Assembly (NCBI RefSeq): GCF_001583495.1
Contig: NZ_LQAQ01000018.1
Location: 294,827 to 358,826, forward strand
Source of the DNA: Flammeovirga sp. SJP92
Lineage (GTDB): Bacteria; Bacteroidota; Bacteroidia; Cytophagales; Flammeovirgaceae
Direction: 5' to 3'
DNA: 64,000 nt
Notes under the pieces: generated by a model
Databases searched by the model: none
What the model was told of the DNA's origin: nothing
Seen by the model: the letters and a program-made list of their open reading frames with translations, nothing else
In this document: positions 9,186 through 18,473 of the stretch, in pieces
Layout: each line of letters opens with the position of its first letter
Position numbering within the stretch: the stretch's first letter is position 1
Program-made: the position numbers and the translations under genes

Positions 9186-10988
9186 TTAATACTCTTGCAT
9201 CTGAATCAACTTGGCATATGCACCATCTGATTCACTGATTAAATCATTATGATTTCCAATTTCTGCAATTTTCCCTCCTTCCAATACGGCAATCTTGTGA
9301 GCATTGCGTATAGTAGAAAGTCTGTGTGCTATAATCAAACTTGTTCTGCCTTCCATCAGTGTTTCCAACGCTTCTTGTACCAACTTCTCCGATTCAATAT
9401 CTAAAGCAGATGTTGCTTCATCTAGAATCAAAATTGAGGGATCTTTCAGAATTGCTCTTGCAATGGCAATTCTTTGACGCTGACCTCCAGAAAGCTTCAC
9501 TCCTCTTTCTCCAACTAAAGTTTGCATACCTTCAGGGAAAGATTTGATGAATTCAAGGGCATTTGCTTTTCGAGCTGCTTCAATAATTTCCGCTTCCGAA
9601 GCTTCTGGGTTACCATAAGCAATATTTTCTGCAATTGAACCACCGAATAATAATACTTCCTGAGGTACTACACCTACATGCTTTCTGAAGCCAATCAAAT
9701 TATAATCTTTTGAAGACTTTCCATCAATCAACAAATCTCCGCTGTCAATCTCATAAAAACGCTGTAGTAAATGCGCTATTGTAGATTTACCTCCACCTGA
9801 TTTACCCACTAAAGCTACCTTCTCACCTTTTTCTATTTCTAAATCAACGCCTTTAAGGACTTCAATTTCCTTACGCGTAGGGTAAGAGAATTTTACATTC
9901 TTGAAACTAATCTTACCTTCTAATTTTGGAATATTCTCTTTGTCAATCTCGTGCTCTGAATCAGCCGCTAAAATTTCCTCAACTCTATCCGTTGCTCCAA
10001 CAGCTTTTTGGAGTGTACCATAAATATCTCCCAAGCCTGCCAAAGAACCACCAATAAACATTGTATAAAGTACAAAAGTAGTCAAACTGCCAATTGAAAT
10101 TTCATCCACTGAAACCATATATGTACCGTACCAAAGTACTCCTAAAATACCACCCATCAATACGAAAATGATGAATGAAATAAAAGTACCTTTATAAGTA
10201 GCTGATTTTAAAGCAATATCTACCACTTTTGATAAATTATTACCGTATCTTTTGATTTCGAATTCCTCGTTGGCAAATGTTTTTACAGTACCAATAGATT
10301 GGATCGTTTCTTCTACTACAATATTAGCGTTTGCTAACTCATCTTGTGTACTTTTTGACAGCTTACGGATAAACTTTCCGAAAATAATAGCAAAAATAAT
10401 CAAGACTGGAAAGCTGAGAATCATAATAGACGACAACTTAGGATTTTCATAAAATAAAATGGAAACACCAAATACCAATGTAGCAATTTGTCTAAACAAC
10501 TCTGCTAATGTTGTAGAAAATGTGTCTTGTAAAACCGATACATCTGATGTAATTCTACTGAATAGTTCACCCGAACGATTTTTATCATAAAATGACATTG
10601 GAAGAGACATGAACTTTTGATAAAGTGCCTTCCTAATATCTGCAATTGCATTTTCATTTACTTTTGCAAAAAAGTATACTCTTAGAAATGAAAATATACT
10701 TTGAAACAATAAAACAGCCATTAAAGCCAGTCCTACAGATGTTAGATCCGGCAACCATGGAATTGTCACCTTTCCTTGTGCAGTATCCATCAGCACACCA
10801 ATCAATTTAGGCAGTGCCAATAAAATTGTACTTGAAAAGAAAAGACTGATTAAACCCAATGTAAAAACACCTTTGTAAGGCATCATAAATCGGAAAATGC
10901 CTCTCAGTTTTTTTATACTTCCTTTGTCTAAACGCTGTTTTTTCTTCTCTCCAGAATCTTTACGCGCCATGTTTCTAAATATTCCCAA
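9186..10988 (-). CDS. ABC transporter, fused permease and ATPase (MsbA/exporter type)
   Basis: A 600-residue half-transporter with six predicted membrane segments in the first ~330 residues, followed by one nucleotide-binding domain. Walker A is GKSGGGKST (about residues 394-402), the signature motif is LSGGQRQR (about 497-504), Walker B is ILILDEATSALD (about 518-529), and the H-loop is IIAHRLST. Such proteins homodimerise and export lipids, peptides or drugs from the inner membrane. The sequence resembles the lipid A flippase MsbA group and the BmrA-like multidrug group, and I cannot separate these. Its promoter (11014-11046) and terminator (9109-9152) show it is transcribed alone. Confidence 0.88.
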   Translation of the reverse strand: MGIFRNMARKDSGEKKKQRLDKGSIKKLRGIFRFMMPYKGVFTLGLISLFFSSTILLALPKLIGVLMDTAQGKVTIPWLPDLTSVGLALMAVLLFQSIFSFLRVYFFAKVNENAIADIRKALYQKFMSLPMSFYDKNRSGELFSRITSDVSVLQDTFSTTLAELFRQIATLVFGVSILFYENPKLSSIMILSFPVLIIFAIIFGKFIRKLSKSTQDELANANIVVEETIQSIGTVKTFANEEFEIKRYGNNLSKVVDIALKSATYKGTFISFIIFVLMGGILGVLWYGTYMVSVDEISIGSLTTFVLYTMFIGGSLAGLGDIYGTLQKAVGATDRVEEILAADSEHEIDKENIPKLEGKISFKNVKFSYPTRKEIEVLKGVDLEIEKGEKVALVGKSGGGKSTIAHLLQRFYEIDSGDLLIDGKSSKDYNLIGFRKHVGVVPQEVLLFGGSIAENIAYGNPEASEAEIIEAARKANALEFIKSFPEGMQTLVGERGVKLSGGQRQRIAIARAILKDPSILILDEATSALDIESEKLVQEALETLMEGRTSLIIAHRLSTIRNAHKIAVLEGGKIAEIGNHNDLISESDGAYAKLIQMQEY

Positions 10989-11013
10989 AACATTCTTTAC
11001 TTAATACCGTCTG

Positions 11014-11046
11014 CAAAAGTAATTTAAATCACCAATAAAATACAAA
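11014..11046 (-). promoter_or_regulatory. Bacteroidota-type promoter of the ABC transporter gene
   Basis: Minus strand: TTTG (11043-11046), a 21-bp spacer, then TACTTTTG (11014-11021). This matches the TTTG-N19-21-TAnnTTTG consensus exactly and places the transcript start near 11007, about 20 nt before the start codon. Confidence 0.75.
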
Positions 11047-11065
11047 ATGACCTATTATTAATACC

Positions 11066-11100
11066 AAAAAAGCTTCATTTTTTAAGTATGAAGCTTTTTT
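11066..11100 (-). terminator. Intrinsic terminator of the prkA-yhbH-spoVR operon
   Basis: A 12-bp stem (AAAAAGCTTCA.../TGAAGCTTTTTT) around an 11-nt loop, with A and T runs on both sides, ~50 nt downstream of the spoVR-like stop codon. Confidence 0.85.
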
Positions 11101-11148
11101 AGGGATCTAAATCATTATTATTTCGGTGACGAATGTATCTATAATTTA

Positions 11149-12534
11149 CTATTCAGAATCAGTTTCTACCGTAAATTCACCTTTTTGATAAGTACATATT
11201 ACTTTGTTTCCTTCCACATTTGTTTCCAATTTCACGGGAAAGTCAGACCAAAGTGTCCCAATGTGCTGCATGGTTTTATGCACGTAACCTAATTCCAATT
11301 CTCTGCCGTCAAATTCATGCACCAATTGTAACGTGTTGTTCAAAGGTGCAATGCCTTTCACTTTAATAATTGGAATACTTCCAGTACCTGTCTGAGCAAT
11401 CAAAGTATCACGTACCTCTTTCCAGCCTTTCATATCATCTGAAATATTACTGACTGATATTCTACCGTTATTTCTTTGGTATTCAAAAAGACCCAATTCC
11501 TCCATGAGTTCCCGCGTCAGAAAACGTCTTAAGAAAGATACATCTCTGTCTACTTCTCTCACATCAAAAATCTGAGGATTAATTTCATATTCAAACATGT
11601 CCTTTTTCCCTGCCAAATGTGCCATAATGTTGAAACCAATATGATAAGGATTTAAGCCTCCTACATGTGGACGAATCACTTGATTATGAGAACGAATAAA
11701 ATCCACATGCATGGCAGGAGGCAACTTTAGTTTATGTAAAATGGTATAATGCCAGAAACTTGCCCAGCCTTCGTTCATAATTTTGGTTTCCATTTGAGGA
11801 AGAAAATAAAGTGTTTCTTCCCTTACAATATTGAGAATATCTTTTTCCCAATCTTCCAGGAATCGACTGTTCTCAATCAAAAACAGAATCAAATCTTCTG
11901 ATAAAGAAGGAATAAATTCTTCATCCTCTTCCTTAATTTTCAGCTCATCCCAATACGTTTTATCTTTATTCAAAGCACCATAATAATGGCTTCTCTGTTC
12001 TTGCTCTGACAAACGAACAATTCTTTGATTTCGATCTACATGAAAACTTATGGCGTGTGCTGCATCCAAAATCCTCTCCACTCCTTTGTAACCAATGCTT
12101 GGTGTTTCTATATAAGAGCGGATTCTATCGGCATGAAGTTTAAAGTTTTCAAGAACAAATTCTGGTCGAGTATGAGAGAAATTAATATTATTCTTAAAAA
12201 AGTCATTGTGGCCATAAACATGGGCCATTACTAATATTTGCATTGACAGTGGATTGTCAATCATCAAGTAAGCTAGACAAGGATCTGAGTTAATTACCAT
12301 TTCGTAGGCCAATCCTTGGGCTCCCATTTTATAAAGGGTGTTTTGTTTTTCGAATGATTTCCCAAAACTCCAATGTGGATATCTTGAAGGCATTCCCACA
12401 TAAGATTGATAACCAATCATGTCATGGTAGTCACACACCTCAAATTCCTGTGGATAATAATCCAAGCCACATTCTTGTGCAATTTCTTCTATTTTATCAT
12501 TCCAACGAGCTAAATCATCTAAGGACCAATCCAT
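11149..12534 (-). CDS. SpoVR family protein (YcgB-like)
   Basis: A 461-residue SpoVR protein, full length for the family, with conserved blocks such as EVCDYHDMIGYQSYVGMPSR, MAHVYGHNDFFKNN, MNEGWASFWHYTILH and GLNPYHIGFNIM. Despite the name, SpoVR proteins occur widely in non-sporulating bacteria, and their biochemical role is unknown. The several conserved His/Asp/Glu motifs suggest a metal site, but that is inference. It lies 45 bp downstream of the yhbH-like gene and is the third member of the conserved prkA-yhbH-spoVR module, which in enterobacteria is induced by nutrient stress and stationary phase. Confidence 0.92.
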   Translation of the reverse strand: MDWSLDDLARWNDKIEEIAQECGLDYYPQEFEVCDYHDMIGYQSYVGMPSRYPHWSFGKSFEKQNTLYKMGAQGLAYEMVINSDPCLAYLMIDNPLSMQILVMAHVYGHNDFFKNNINFSHTRPEFVLENFKLHADRIRSYIETPSIGYKGVERILDAAHAISFHVDRNQRIVRLSEQEQRSHYYGALNKDKTYWDELKIKEEDEEFIPSLSEDLILFLIENSRFLEDWEKDILNIVREETLYFLPQMETKIMNEGWASFWHYTILHKLKLPPAMHVDFIRSHNQVIRPHVGGLNPYHIGFNIMAHLAGKKDMFEYEINPQIFDVREVDRDVSFLRRFLTRELMEELGLFEYQRNNGRISVSNISDDMKGWKEVRDTLIAQTGTGSIPIIKVKGIAPLNNTLQLVHEFDGRELELGYVHKTMQHIGTLWSDFPVKLETNVEGNKVICTYQKGEFTVETDSE

Positions 12535-12579
12535 ATTATTTATATTTTTAGAATTAATGATTGATCATTGGTCTGTTCA

Positions 12580-13761
12580 TTAATCCATCATTGTATTACT
12601 TCTGTCTTTGTTCAAGAATTTCTTTAAAGCGGGCCAAACAGACTCTTTTGACCTCATTCTCAAGCAAACAAAGTTTTCTTCTTCTATTTTTTTGAATTCA
12701 TCAAGCATCGTAGACCATGAATAACCCATATCAGGCTTGATCTCACCATAACCAAACAAGTTGCATACTTGAGTGAGTTTCTCCGCTGACTCAATGGCCA
12801 ATTTGTTGTCCGATGCGAAATTATCTCCATCGGAACAATGAAATGCATAAATGTTCCAAAGAGCGGGATTATACCGATCTTCTATTATGTCTAATGCCTT
12901 TATATAAGCCGATGAAATTTTAGTACCACCGGATTCTCCTTTATGGAAAAACTCATCTTCGGTTACTTCCTTGGCTTCTGTATGATGGGCAATAAATACA
13001 ATTTCAGTATTTTCATAACGGGACTGCAGGAAGGTATAAAGCATAAAATAAAAGCTCCGTGCTAGATACTTTTTGGTCTGATCCATGGAACCTGAAGTAT
13101 CCATCAAACATAAGATCACTGCATTAGAATGCTCTTCAATATCTACCTGAAGTCTTCTATAAACAAGATCATCATTATGGAATGGAAACGTTTCTTCAGA
13201 TTGTTTTAACTCTGTACTGTCAATACCTTTTGCCTTCATCCTCTTGATACGATTCATCATCGTTTTCCTTTTAGACAAACGTGCTCGGATCCCTTTTTTC
13301 TGATAACCTACTAATTTCCGCAACACTTCAGTTTCAGATTGGAAGTACTTTTTCTGATCCATGTCAGGCAGTTCCAGATCTTCAAACATCAACTCCACTG
13401 CTTCTTCTAAGGAAATTTCTGTTTCGTATATATCTTCTCCGGCATCTTCCCCGGCCTCTCCTTTTCCTTTCCCTTTTTGGGGCTGTCCAGATTGATCTTG
13501 AATTACCTGTCCTTTCTGTTCTTTGCCAGTACCCTGTGCAACGCCTTTTCCTTTATTGGAACCATACACAAATCGATACTCTTTCAAACCTCTAATGGGT
13601 ACTTTGATCTTTTTGTCCTTAGATTGTCCAATAATGGATTCATTTGCTATAACATCTGAGATTCCTTTCTTGATTTTGTCTTTGACTAATTCTTTATGGC
13701 GTTGTCGGTCAGCCACAGACCTATCTCTCTTCTGTTTACTAAATTCTTTAAAAATAGCCAT
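12580..13761 (-). CDS. yhbH: DUF444 / YhbH-YeaH family protein with VWA-like domain
   Basis: A 393-residue protein with the DUF444 architecture. A basic N-terminus (FSKQKRDRSVADRQRHKE) typical of the family is followed by a low-complexity linker rich in GKG and Glu. The C-terminal half (from about residue 210) resembles a von Willebrand A fold with a MIDAS-like motif (CLMDTSGSMD). In E. coli the homologue YeaH is co-expressed with the kinase YeaG. Its place between prkA and spoVR matches the conserved order. A stem-loop at 13799-13823 separates it from prkA. The start is the ATG at 13759-13761. Confidence 0.9.
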   Translation of the reverse strand: MAIFKEFSKQKRDRSVADRQRHKELVKDKIKKGISDVIANESIIGQSKDKKIKVPIRGLKEYRFVYGSNKGKGVAQGTGKEQKGQVIQDQSGQPQKGKGKGEAGEDAGEDIYETEISLEEAVELMFEDLELPDMDQKKYFQSETEVLRKLVGYQKKGIRARLSKRKTMMNRIKRMKAKGIDSTELKQSEETFPFHNDDLVYRRLQVDIEEHSNAVILCLMDTSGSMDQTKKYLARSFYFMLYTFLQSRYENTEIVFIAHHTEAKEVTEDEFFHKGESGGTKISSAYIKALDIIEDRYNPALWNIYAFHCSDGDNFASDNKLAIESAEKLTQVCNLFGYGEIKPDMGYSWSTMLDEFKKIEEENFVCLRMRSKESVWPALKKFLNKDRSNTMMD

Positions 13762-13798
13762 GCTTTACTAAGTTAAATTCTAAATTCTCAATAATATT

Positions 13799-13823
13799 AA
13801 GAGCATGCTTTTCACATGCTCTT
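13799..13823 (-). terminator. Intercistronic hairpin between prkA and yhbH
   Basis: A perfect 9-bp stem (AAGAGCATG/CATGCTCTT) with a 7-nt loop starts 14 nt after the prkA stop. On the transcribed minus strand it is followed by AATATTATT, not a T run. It is therefore better read as a partial terminator or an mRNA-stabilising 3' structure than as a full stop of the operon. Confidence 0.5.
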
Positions 13824-13836
13824 TTTATTAGAATCC

Positions 13837-15777
13837 TTAGTCTTTCCAAAGGTTATTGGATGCAAATGACAATACTGCCTCTACACTTTCCTCATTATAC
13901 CCCATGGCAATCATCTGTTCTACCATGGCATTGTATTTTTTCATTTGACCGTCATCTCTTGTCTTCGCTTTGAGAATAATTCGAGTGATATCTTTGACAG
14001 ATGCCATTAATTTCTTCTCAATAGCCTCTTTCAATGGCTCATAACTAGTGTAATGTAAAGCACCATTTCGTCTTAAAATATGCGTTACATAACTCATTAC
14101 ATCCTGTCTGAAACCATCCGCAGCAGTTCCTGCTATTCCTATTTGCTGTTCGATTGAACCTAAGAATTTTAAATCCGGCTCCATTTCCTCATTATTTTGA
14201 CCTTGGACTTTACGCTTCAATACATACGCTTCTACATGATCAAGGTAATTCTGGAACAATGACTCCGCCTGTTCATCATAAGCATGCACAAAGGCTTTTG
14301 TAATATCGCTTTCCAGCATTTTCAGGTATTCCTTATAAAGGATATCTTTCAGAATATCCATATAATGACTCTTCACATCTCCTGCCAAAGGTTCTTCCTT
14401 CAACTTTGTCTGTAAAGCATCCAAAACAGCAATTGGATGAATAGTATTTGTCTCTGTATCAGAAAGTGCGTTATCCAACGCTTTCATGATAAAACGAGTT
14501 GAAATACCACTCATTCCCTCGTCCTCATGTTCTTCTTTCAGTTCCAGTACATTGATTCTTTTCGACTGACCATTTTCTGTCACTTCATCGCCATTGTATA
14601 ATTTCAACTTGGTTAGAAGGTCACATTTATTGGTTGGTTTCAGTCTTGTAAGAATAGCAAACATGGAAGCAATCTCTAATGAGTGAGGAGCGATGTGCGC
14701 GTTAAAATCCGACTTATTGATGATTTTCTGATAGATTTTTATCTCCTCTGAAATCTCAAGTACATAAGGCACCTCAATTTTTACAATTCTATCTAAAATA
14801 GCTTCATTGGTATGATCGGCCTTGAACCTGTTCCACTCTGCTTCATTGGAGTGTGCTAGAATCACACCATCAAAATAAATCATACCATGCTTACCAGGTG
14901 CAGGAATTCTTTTTTCTTGAGTGGCGGTCAACATTACATGCAGGTATTCGATTTCATTTTTAAACACCTCAATAAACTCTACTAAACCTCTGTTACCTAC
15001 ATTGAAAGCACCATTCAGTGTCAATACTCTTGGGTCGTCTTCACTGTAACGGTCTAGTTTTGAAATATCTTCAGAACCGATTAAAACTGATGTATCTTGG
15101 TTATTAGGATCTACAGGAGGTACCATGCCCACACCATGTCTTTTACGGATACTAAAATCGCGTTTAATGACATTGAACTTTGTAAAATCTCCTTTTAATT
15201 CATGATCCAGTTTGAATTGTGTTACCGGGTCCAATTCTCCTTCAATTTCCACACCTAATCGGCTTTCCATTTCTGGACGCAATTCAGGAGGTATGGCACA
15301 TAGTGGATTGGTATTCATTGGTGAACCTTCAAGGAAATAAAAAGGACTCAATTTTTCCAGTCCTGATTTTAATTTTTCAATCAATGAAGATTTACCTGCA
15401 CCTACAGGCCCTACTAAAAATAGTACTTGTCGGCTTTCCTCCCCCTTCAATGAAGCGGAATGAAAATATCTAACGATTTTCTGTAATACCTTCTCAATTC
15501 CGAAAAACTCATCTTCAAAAAACTTGTAGCTTTTCAACTTGGTATGGGCACCAAATATTCTCCGAAGTCTTACGTCCTTGTCGGTATCAAGGTGAGAAAC
15601 ACCATCTTTTGTGATGGCCTTATACATTCTTTTGTGTGCGAGATCGGCCAAATCATTTTTGTTTTGTACAATCTCTAGATAATCCAAAAATGTGATTTTC
15701 TCTTCCGCTTTACCTTTTTCTTTACGGAAAGAGTCAAAAAGCTTTTTGAATTCATTTTGATCATTTGCGGCATTCAT
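13837..15777 (-). CDS. prkA: PrkA family serine protein kinase (YeaG-like)
   Basis: A 646-residue protein with an N-terminal AAA+ domain; the P-loop GPVGAGKSSL is near residue 125. Conserved downstream blocks include FLEGSPMNTNPLCAIPPELR and YFDGVILAHSNEAEWNRFK, plus the C-terminal kinase-like region with PAPGKHGMIYFDG-type sequence typical of PrkA. Members act as stress-linked serine kinases in Bacillus and enterobacteria, and AAA+ protease activity has also been reported for the Bacillus protein. It heads the prkA-yhbH-spoVR module. The ~200 bp upstream should hold its promoter; I found no exact TAnnTTTG match there. Confidence 0.93.
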   Translation of the reverse strand: MNAANDQNEFKKLFDSFRKEKGKAEEKITFLDYLEIVQNKNDLADLAHKRMYKAITKDGVSHLDTDKDVRLRRIFGAHTKLKSYKFFEDEFFGIEKVLQKIVRYFHSASLKGEESRQVLFLVGPVGAGKSSLIEKLKSGLEKLSPFYFLEGSPMNTNPLCAIPPELRPEMESRLGVEIEGELDPVTQFKLDHELKGDFTKFNVIKRDFSIRKRHGVGMVPPVDPNNQDTSVLIGSEDISKLDRYSEDDPRVLTLNGAFNVGNRGLVEFIEVFKNEIEYLHVMLTATQEKRIPAPGKHGMIYFDGVILAHSNEAEWNRFKADHTNEAILDRIVKIEVPYVLEISEEIKIYQKIINKSDFNAHIAPHSLEIASMFAILTRLKPTNKCDLLTKLKLYNGDEVTENGQSKRINVLELKEEHEDEGMSGISTRFIMKALDNALSDTETNTIHPIAVLDALQTKLKEEPLAGDVKSHYMDILKDILYKEYLKMLESDITKAFVHAYDEQAESLFQNYLDHVEAYVLKRKVQGQNNEEMEPDLKFLGSIEQQIGIAGTAADGFRQDVMSYVTHILRRNGALHYTSYEPLKEAIEKKLMASVKDITRIILKAKTRDDGQMKKYNAMVEQMIAMGYNEESVEAVLSFASNNLWKD

Positions 15778-15979
15778 AGTTGTTTCTTTTTGGTTTCATT
15801 ATGTAACGATGTTTCTAATTTTTGTACAATTGAGAAACATTACTGTCAAAATGTAGTATGGGTTAAAATAATAGTATCGTTAAATCTGTTTTTAATTGGA
15901 TACAATAAGAGTAAAATGAGTACTTGTATTTTAATATACGAAGTAACTAACGCATTAACAACTAATAATGTGTTAAATA

Positions 15980-17857
15980 TCAAGGTTTTACAATGTACCT
16001 TTCATCTTTATTATTGACGAAAAACTTATTTCCATCCAAATCTTCAACGGGTGCAATTCCATCTTGCATCGCTCCTACTGTAGAATATTTGCCCAATGGA
16101 ATCACTATTTTACCATTAACATCAATAATTCCCTCATTAAATTCAAAATCTGTTACTCTCAAATATGGATTATTCGGACCTCCAAATTCTATAGTAGCAT
16201 ATTTTAGAGGGATCTGACTATTAAAATTCTGGTCTAAAAAACCTATCGCAACCTTTCCTCCTCCTTGATCTTGAAGAAAATAATAAGCATAATTATCAGG
16301 GGCAAACTCACTTAACTCATAATCAAGATTGGTTTCCCATCCATTATTATTATTACTGTAATGAACAGATCCTTTTTCCTTTCTCTTGATTATATTATAT
16401 CCATCTATCTTCCTTCCAGTTAGTTTTTTTTCATTCAATGAATAAATGTCCAATACCCTTTCAGATTCTCCATTTCCTCCCGTTCTTTCTAAAAACAAAT
16501 AACCTTGATCTATACATTCCATAGAGATGTTTGCATCGTATTTCATATCGGTCACTTGCTTTTGAAGGTGTATATCATAAAAAGCAAACTGATCTTCTGA
16601 ATGTCCAACTAATGCTAGCCCATAACTTTCTACAAAAGGGATAAAAAGCTGTTCATATTTCAGGGGAACGACAAACTTTTGTGTAGTCAGGTCAAAAATG
16701 CCTTGTTTCTCTTCACCGTTCATCAAAATGACCCATTCCCTTGTAGAATCATCTGTATTAGGTATATAATTGACAATGGATTCAAAATCCTCCACAGCAG
16801 GTCTAATTTTCTTTTGACTGTTATCTGCCACTGGCAATAGGGCAATGTTTCTCTCATCACCGGCATACGATATACCTTGTACGAAATCATTATTGAAAGC
16901 CATGATGGAATCGTATTCGTAAGATATTTTATCACCTTCTCTATACAATGCATATTTCCGTGAATTCGGAACATGCTTAATTAAAATCTCATCATCCTCT
17001 TTTTTTTCTTTTACCAGATATTCATCTAATCTGTGTTCTTCTACTTTGTGATTGGAGGTTTCTAAGTAAACAACATCTCCGGCAATAAATTTTGCATTAT
17101 AAGGAAGCTTAAAACCATGAGAGTTATAATATTCTGAGTTTATCTTTTTGATTACTTTATCAGTATGTTCTGTTAATTGTGCTTTCCCCGCTTTATTCAT
17201 AATGTTGTAACCATTATTTGTCATTATAACAGTTAAGTCCTCCCATTGTTCAAAATTTATTGATTTTAATGCGTCATTTCCTCTAGTCTTGTTCATCATT
17301 ATACCAGAAGAAGACATAGAATAATCGCTCTTATCTACAACTCCTAATGTATTGTCAGTCATTGCCTCCAAAAGACCATACTCATTAAAAGAAAGTGCAG
17401 TGTATTTCATAGGCAAGTTCCACTTTTCCAACTTCGTATTATAAAGGCCACAAAGATTGTTTTTATACGCCAAATAGGAATGATTATGATCAAAAGGCTT
17501 AATACTATCATACTCAAAACTTAATAGTTTATCGCCATCAATGTTTAAAATACCATACTTACCTTTTGAATTCTTTGCAATTATTTCATTCTCTTCTAAC
17601 GTAAACCGTATGCCTGCATATTTCGCTTTGACTTTCCATTGATTATCTTTTCCAATCATTCCATATTTTTCTCCTTTAGAAACTATAGCGACTCCAATTG
17701 AATTGAACGGGGTAACACTTTCATATGAATAATTAATAATCAGATTTCTATTTTGATCGCAGTATCCCCATTTGCCATTTTTTTCCACAGGAATTAGTTT
17801 TTGAGGAGCAACAATTGATAAAAGTAAATTTAATGCAAGGAGTAACGAAAACTTCAT
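15980..17857 (-). CDS. Secreted WG-repeat protein
   Basis: The start at 17855-17857 gives MKFSLLLALNLLLSIVAPQ, a signal peptide; the upstream ATG at 17905 is less likely. The ~625-residue protein is built from WG repeats, each with a Trp-Gly or Tyr-Gly core followed by a beta-hairpin (NGKWGYCDQNRNLIINYSYE, KGEKYGMIGKDNQWKVKAKY, KGKYGILNIDGDKLLSFEYD, and a last copy near FNEGIIDVNGKIVIPL). WG-repeat proteins are beta-rich scaffolds of unknown function that are common in Bacteroidota. No enzymatic domain is visible. The gene stands alone on the minus strand. Confidence 0.8.
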   Translation of the reverse strand: MKFSLLLALNLLLSIVAPQKLIPVEKNGKWGYCDQNRNLIINYSYESVTPFNSIGVAIVSKGEKYGMIGKDNQWKVKAKYAGIRFTLEENEIIAKNSKGKYGILNIDGDKLLSFEYDSIKPFDHNHSYLAYKNNLCGLYNTKLEKWNLPMKYTALSFNEYGLLEAMTDNTLGVVDKSDYSMSSSGIMMNKTRGNDALKSINFEQWEDLTVIMTNNGYNIMNKAGKAQLTEHTDKVIKKINSEYYNSHGFKLPYNAKFIAGDVVYLETSNHKVEEHRLDEYLVKEKKEDDEILIKHVPNSRKYALYREGDKISYEYDSIMAFNNDFVQGISYAGDERNIALLPVADNSQKKIRPAVEDFESIVNYIPNTDDSTREWVILMNGEEKQGIFDLTTQKFVVPLKYEQLFIPFVESYGLALVGHSEDQFAFYDIHLQKQVTDMKYDANISMECIDQGYLFLERTGGNGESERVLDIYSLNEKKLTGRKIDGYNIIKRKEKGSVHYSNNNNGWETNLDYELSEFAPDNYAYYFLQDQGGGKVAIGFLDQNFNSQIPLKYATIEFGGPNNPYLRVTDFEFNEGIIDVNGKIVIPLGKYSTVGAMQDGIAPVEDLDGNKFFVNNKDERYIVKP

Positions 17858-18057
17858 AAGACTGGATGTAGTAAAAATTAAATTGACTGGGTAAGGGAAA
17901 ATCAAAAAAATCTTTTGAAATACCCTTTATATATTCTAATCTTTAAAATAACTACCCTGCATATATCTATTCTATAGAAATCAAAAATAATACTATTACT
18001 TCCTTTTTTGTTTATATTTATTATTTAAATATTTTATCCTAATCTTCACGAATTTAA

Positions 18058-18065
18058 TAATTTTG
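18058..18065 (+). promoter_or_regulatory. Candidate -7 box for the purine-transport operon
   Basis: TAATTTTG matches TAnnTTTG. No exact TTTG lies 19-21 bp upstream. Transcription from here would start near 18072 and produce a ~400-nt leader before the first gene at 18474. Confidence 0.45.
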
Positions 18066-18071
18066 TAGGCA

Positions 18072-18473
18072 ATGTTATTCGTAGTGTGATTGGATGAAAT
18101 TTAAAGAAACAAAAAGCTTCTTGAAAAGAAGGTTAGCCTATCTATTTTTGTTAAGAAAAGGAATTAAAGGTCCTTTTTTTGCAATGAAAGGCTTATACTC
18201 TCCTATTTCTCACCATTATGCTATCAATTCAGAAAAAATGCCTGATCATCATTTCACTGTAAACAGAATTGCTTTAATGTTTGCCAGTTTTTTAGGCAGA
18301 ATCATCGATGCTTCTCGAAGTAAAGGAGACTGTGAAAGGTATCATTCATACAATGAAGATAATCGATCACTATACTCCTACTCTATATTTTATAATAAGG
18401 ATAATCTAACCGTACAGCAATGTATCAGGCAAGATTATCCTTTTTTTGATCTATTCATTATTTAAAACTACAT
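18072..18473 (+). promoter_or_regulatory. Long 5' leader of the Tsx-like/NCS2 operon, possible attenuator or riboswitch
   Basis: This leader lies between a candidate promoter and the channel gene and ends in a strong intrinsic terminator (18399-18447) only 26 nt before the start codon. That arrangement is typical of transcription attenuation. It also contains a 123-codon open frame (18094-18465), but the terminator stem and its T run lie inside the last part of that frame, which argues against it being a normal gene. I compared it by eye with the purine riboswitch consensus and found no match. The ligand or signal, if any, is unknown. Confidence 0.5.
18399..18447 (+). terminator. Intrinsic terminator in the leader of the purine-transport operon
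   Basis: A perfect 9-bp outer stem (GGATAATCT/AGATTATCC) is followed by seven T residues. Inside it a second stem (TACA/TGTA) closes a GCAA tetraloop of GNRA type, flanked by CC/GG pairs. It lies directly upstream of the Tsx-like gene. Confidence 0.8.

Noticed and set aside
15757..16017. An 86-codon plus-strand frame between prkA and the WG-repeat gene
   Set aside because: It spans the start of prkA and the end of the WG-repeat gene in antisense and has no start signal.
18094..18465. A 123-codon open frame before the Tsx-like gene
   Set aside because: Its end overlaps a perfect terminator stem and T run, it shows no domain or signal, and it sits in the probable leader; a translated leader peptide is not excluded.
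18072..18473. A purine riboswitch in the leader
   Set aside because: The conserved core (TATA, GATATGG, TTTCTACC, and the closing part) could not be found by eye.
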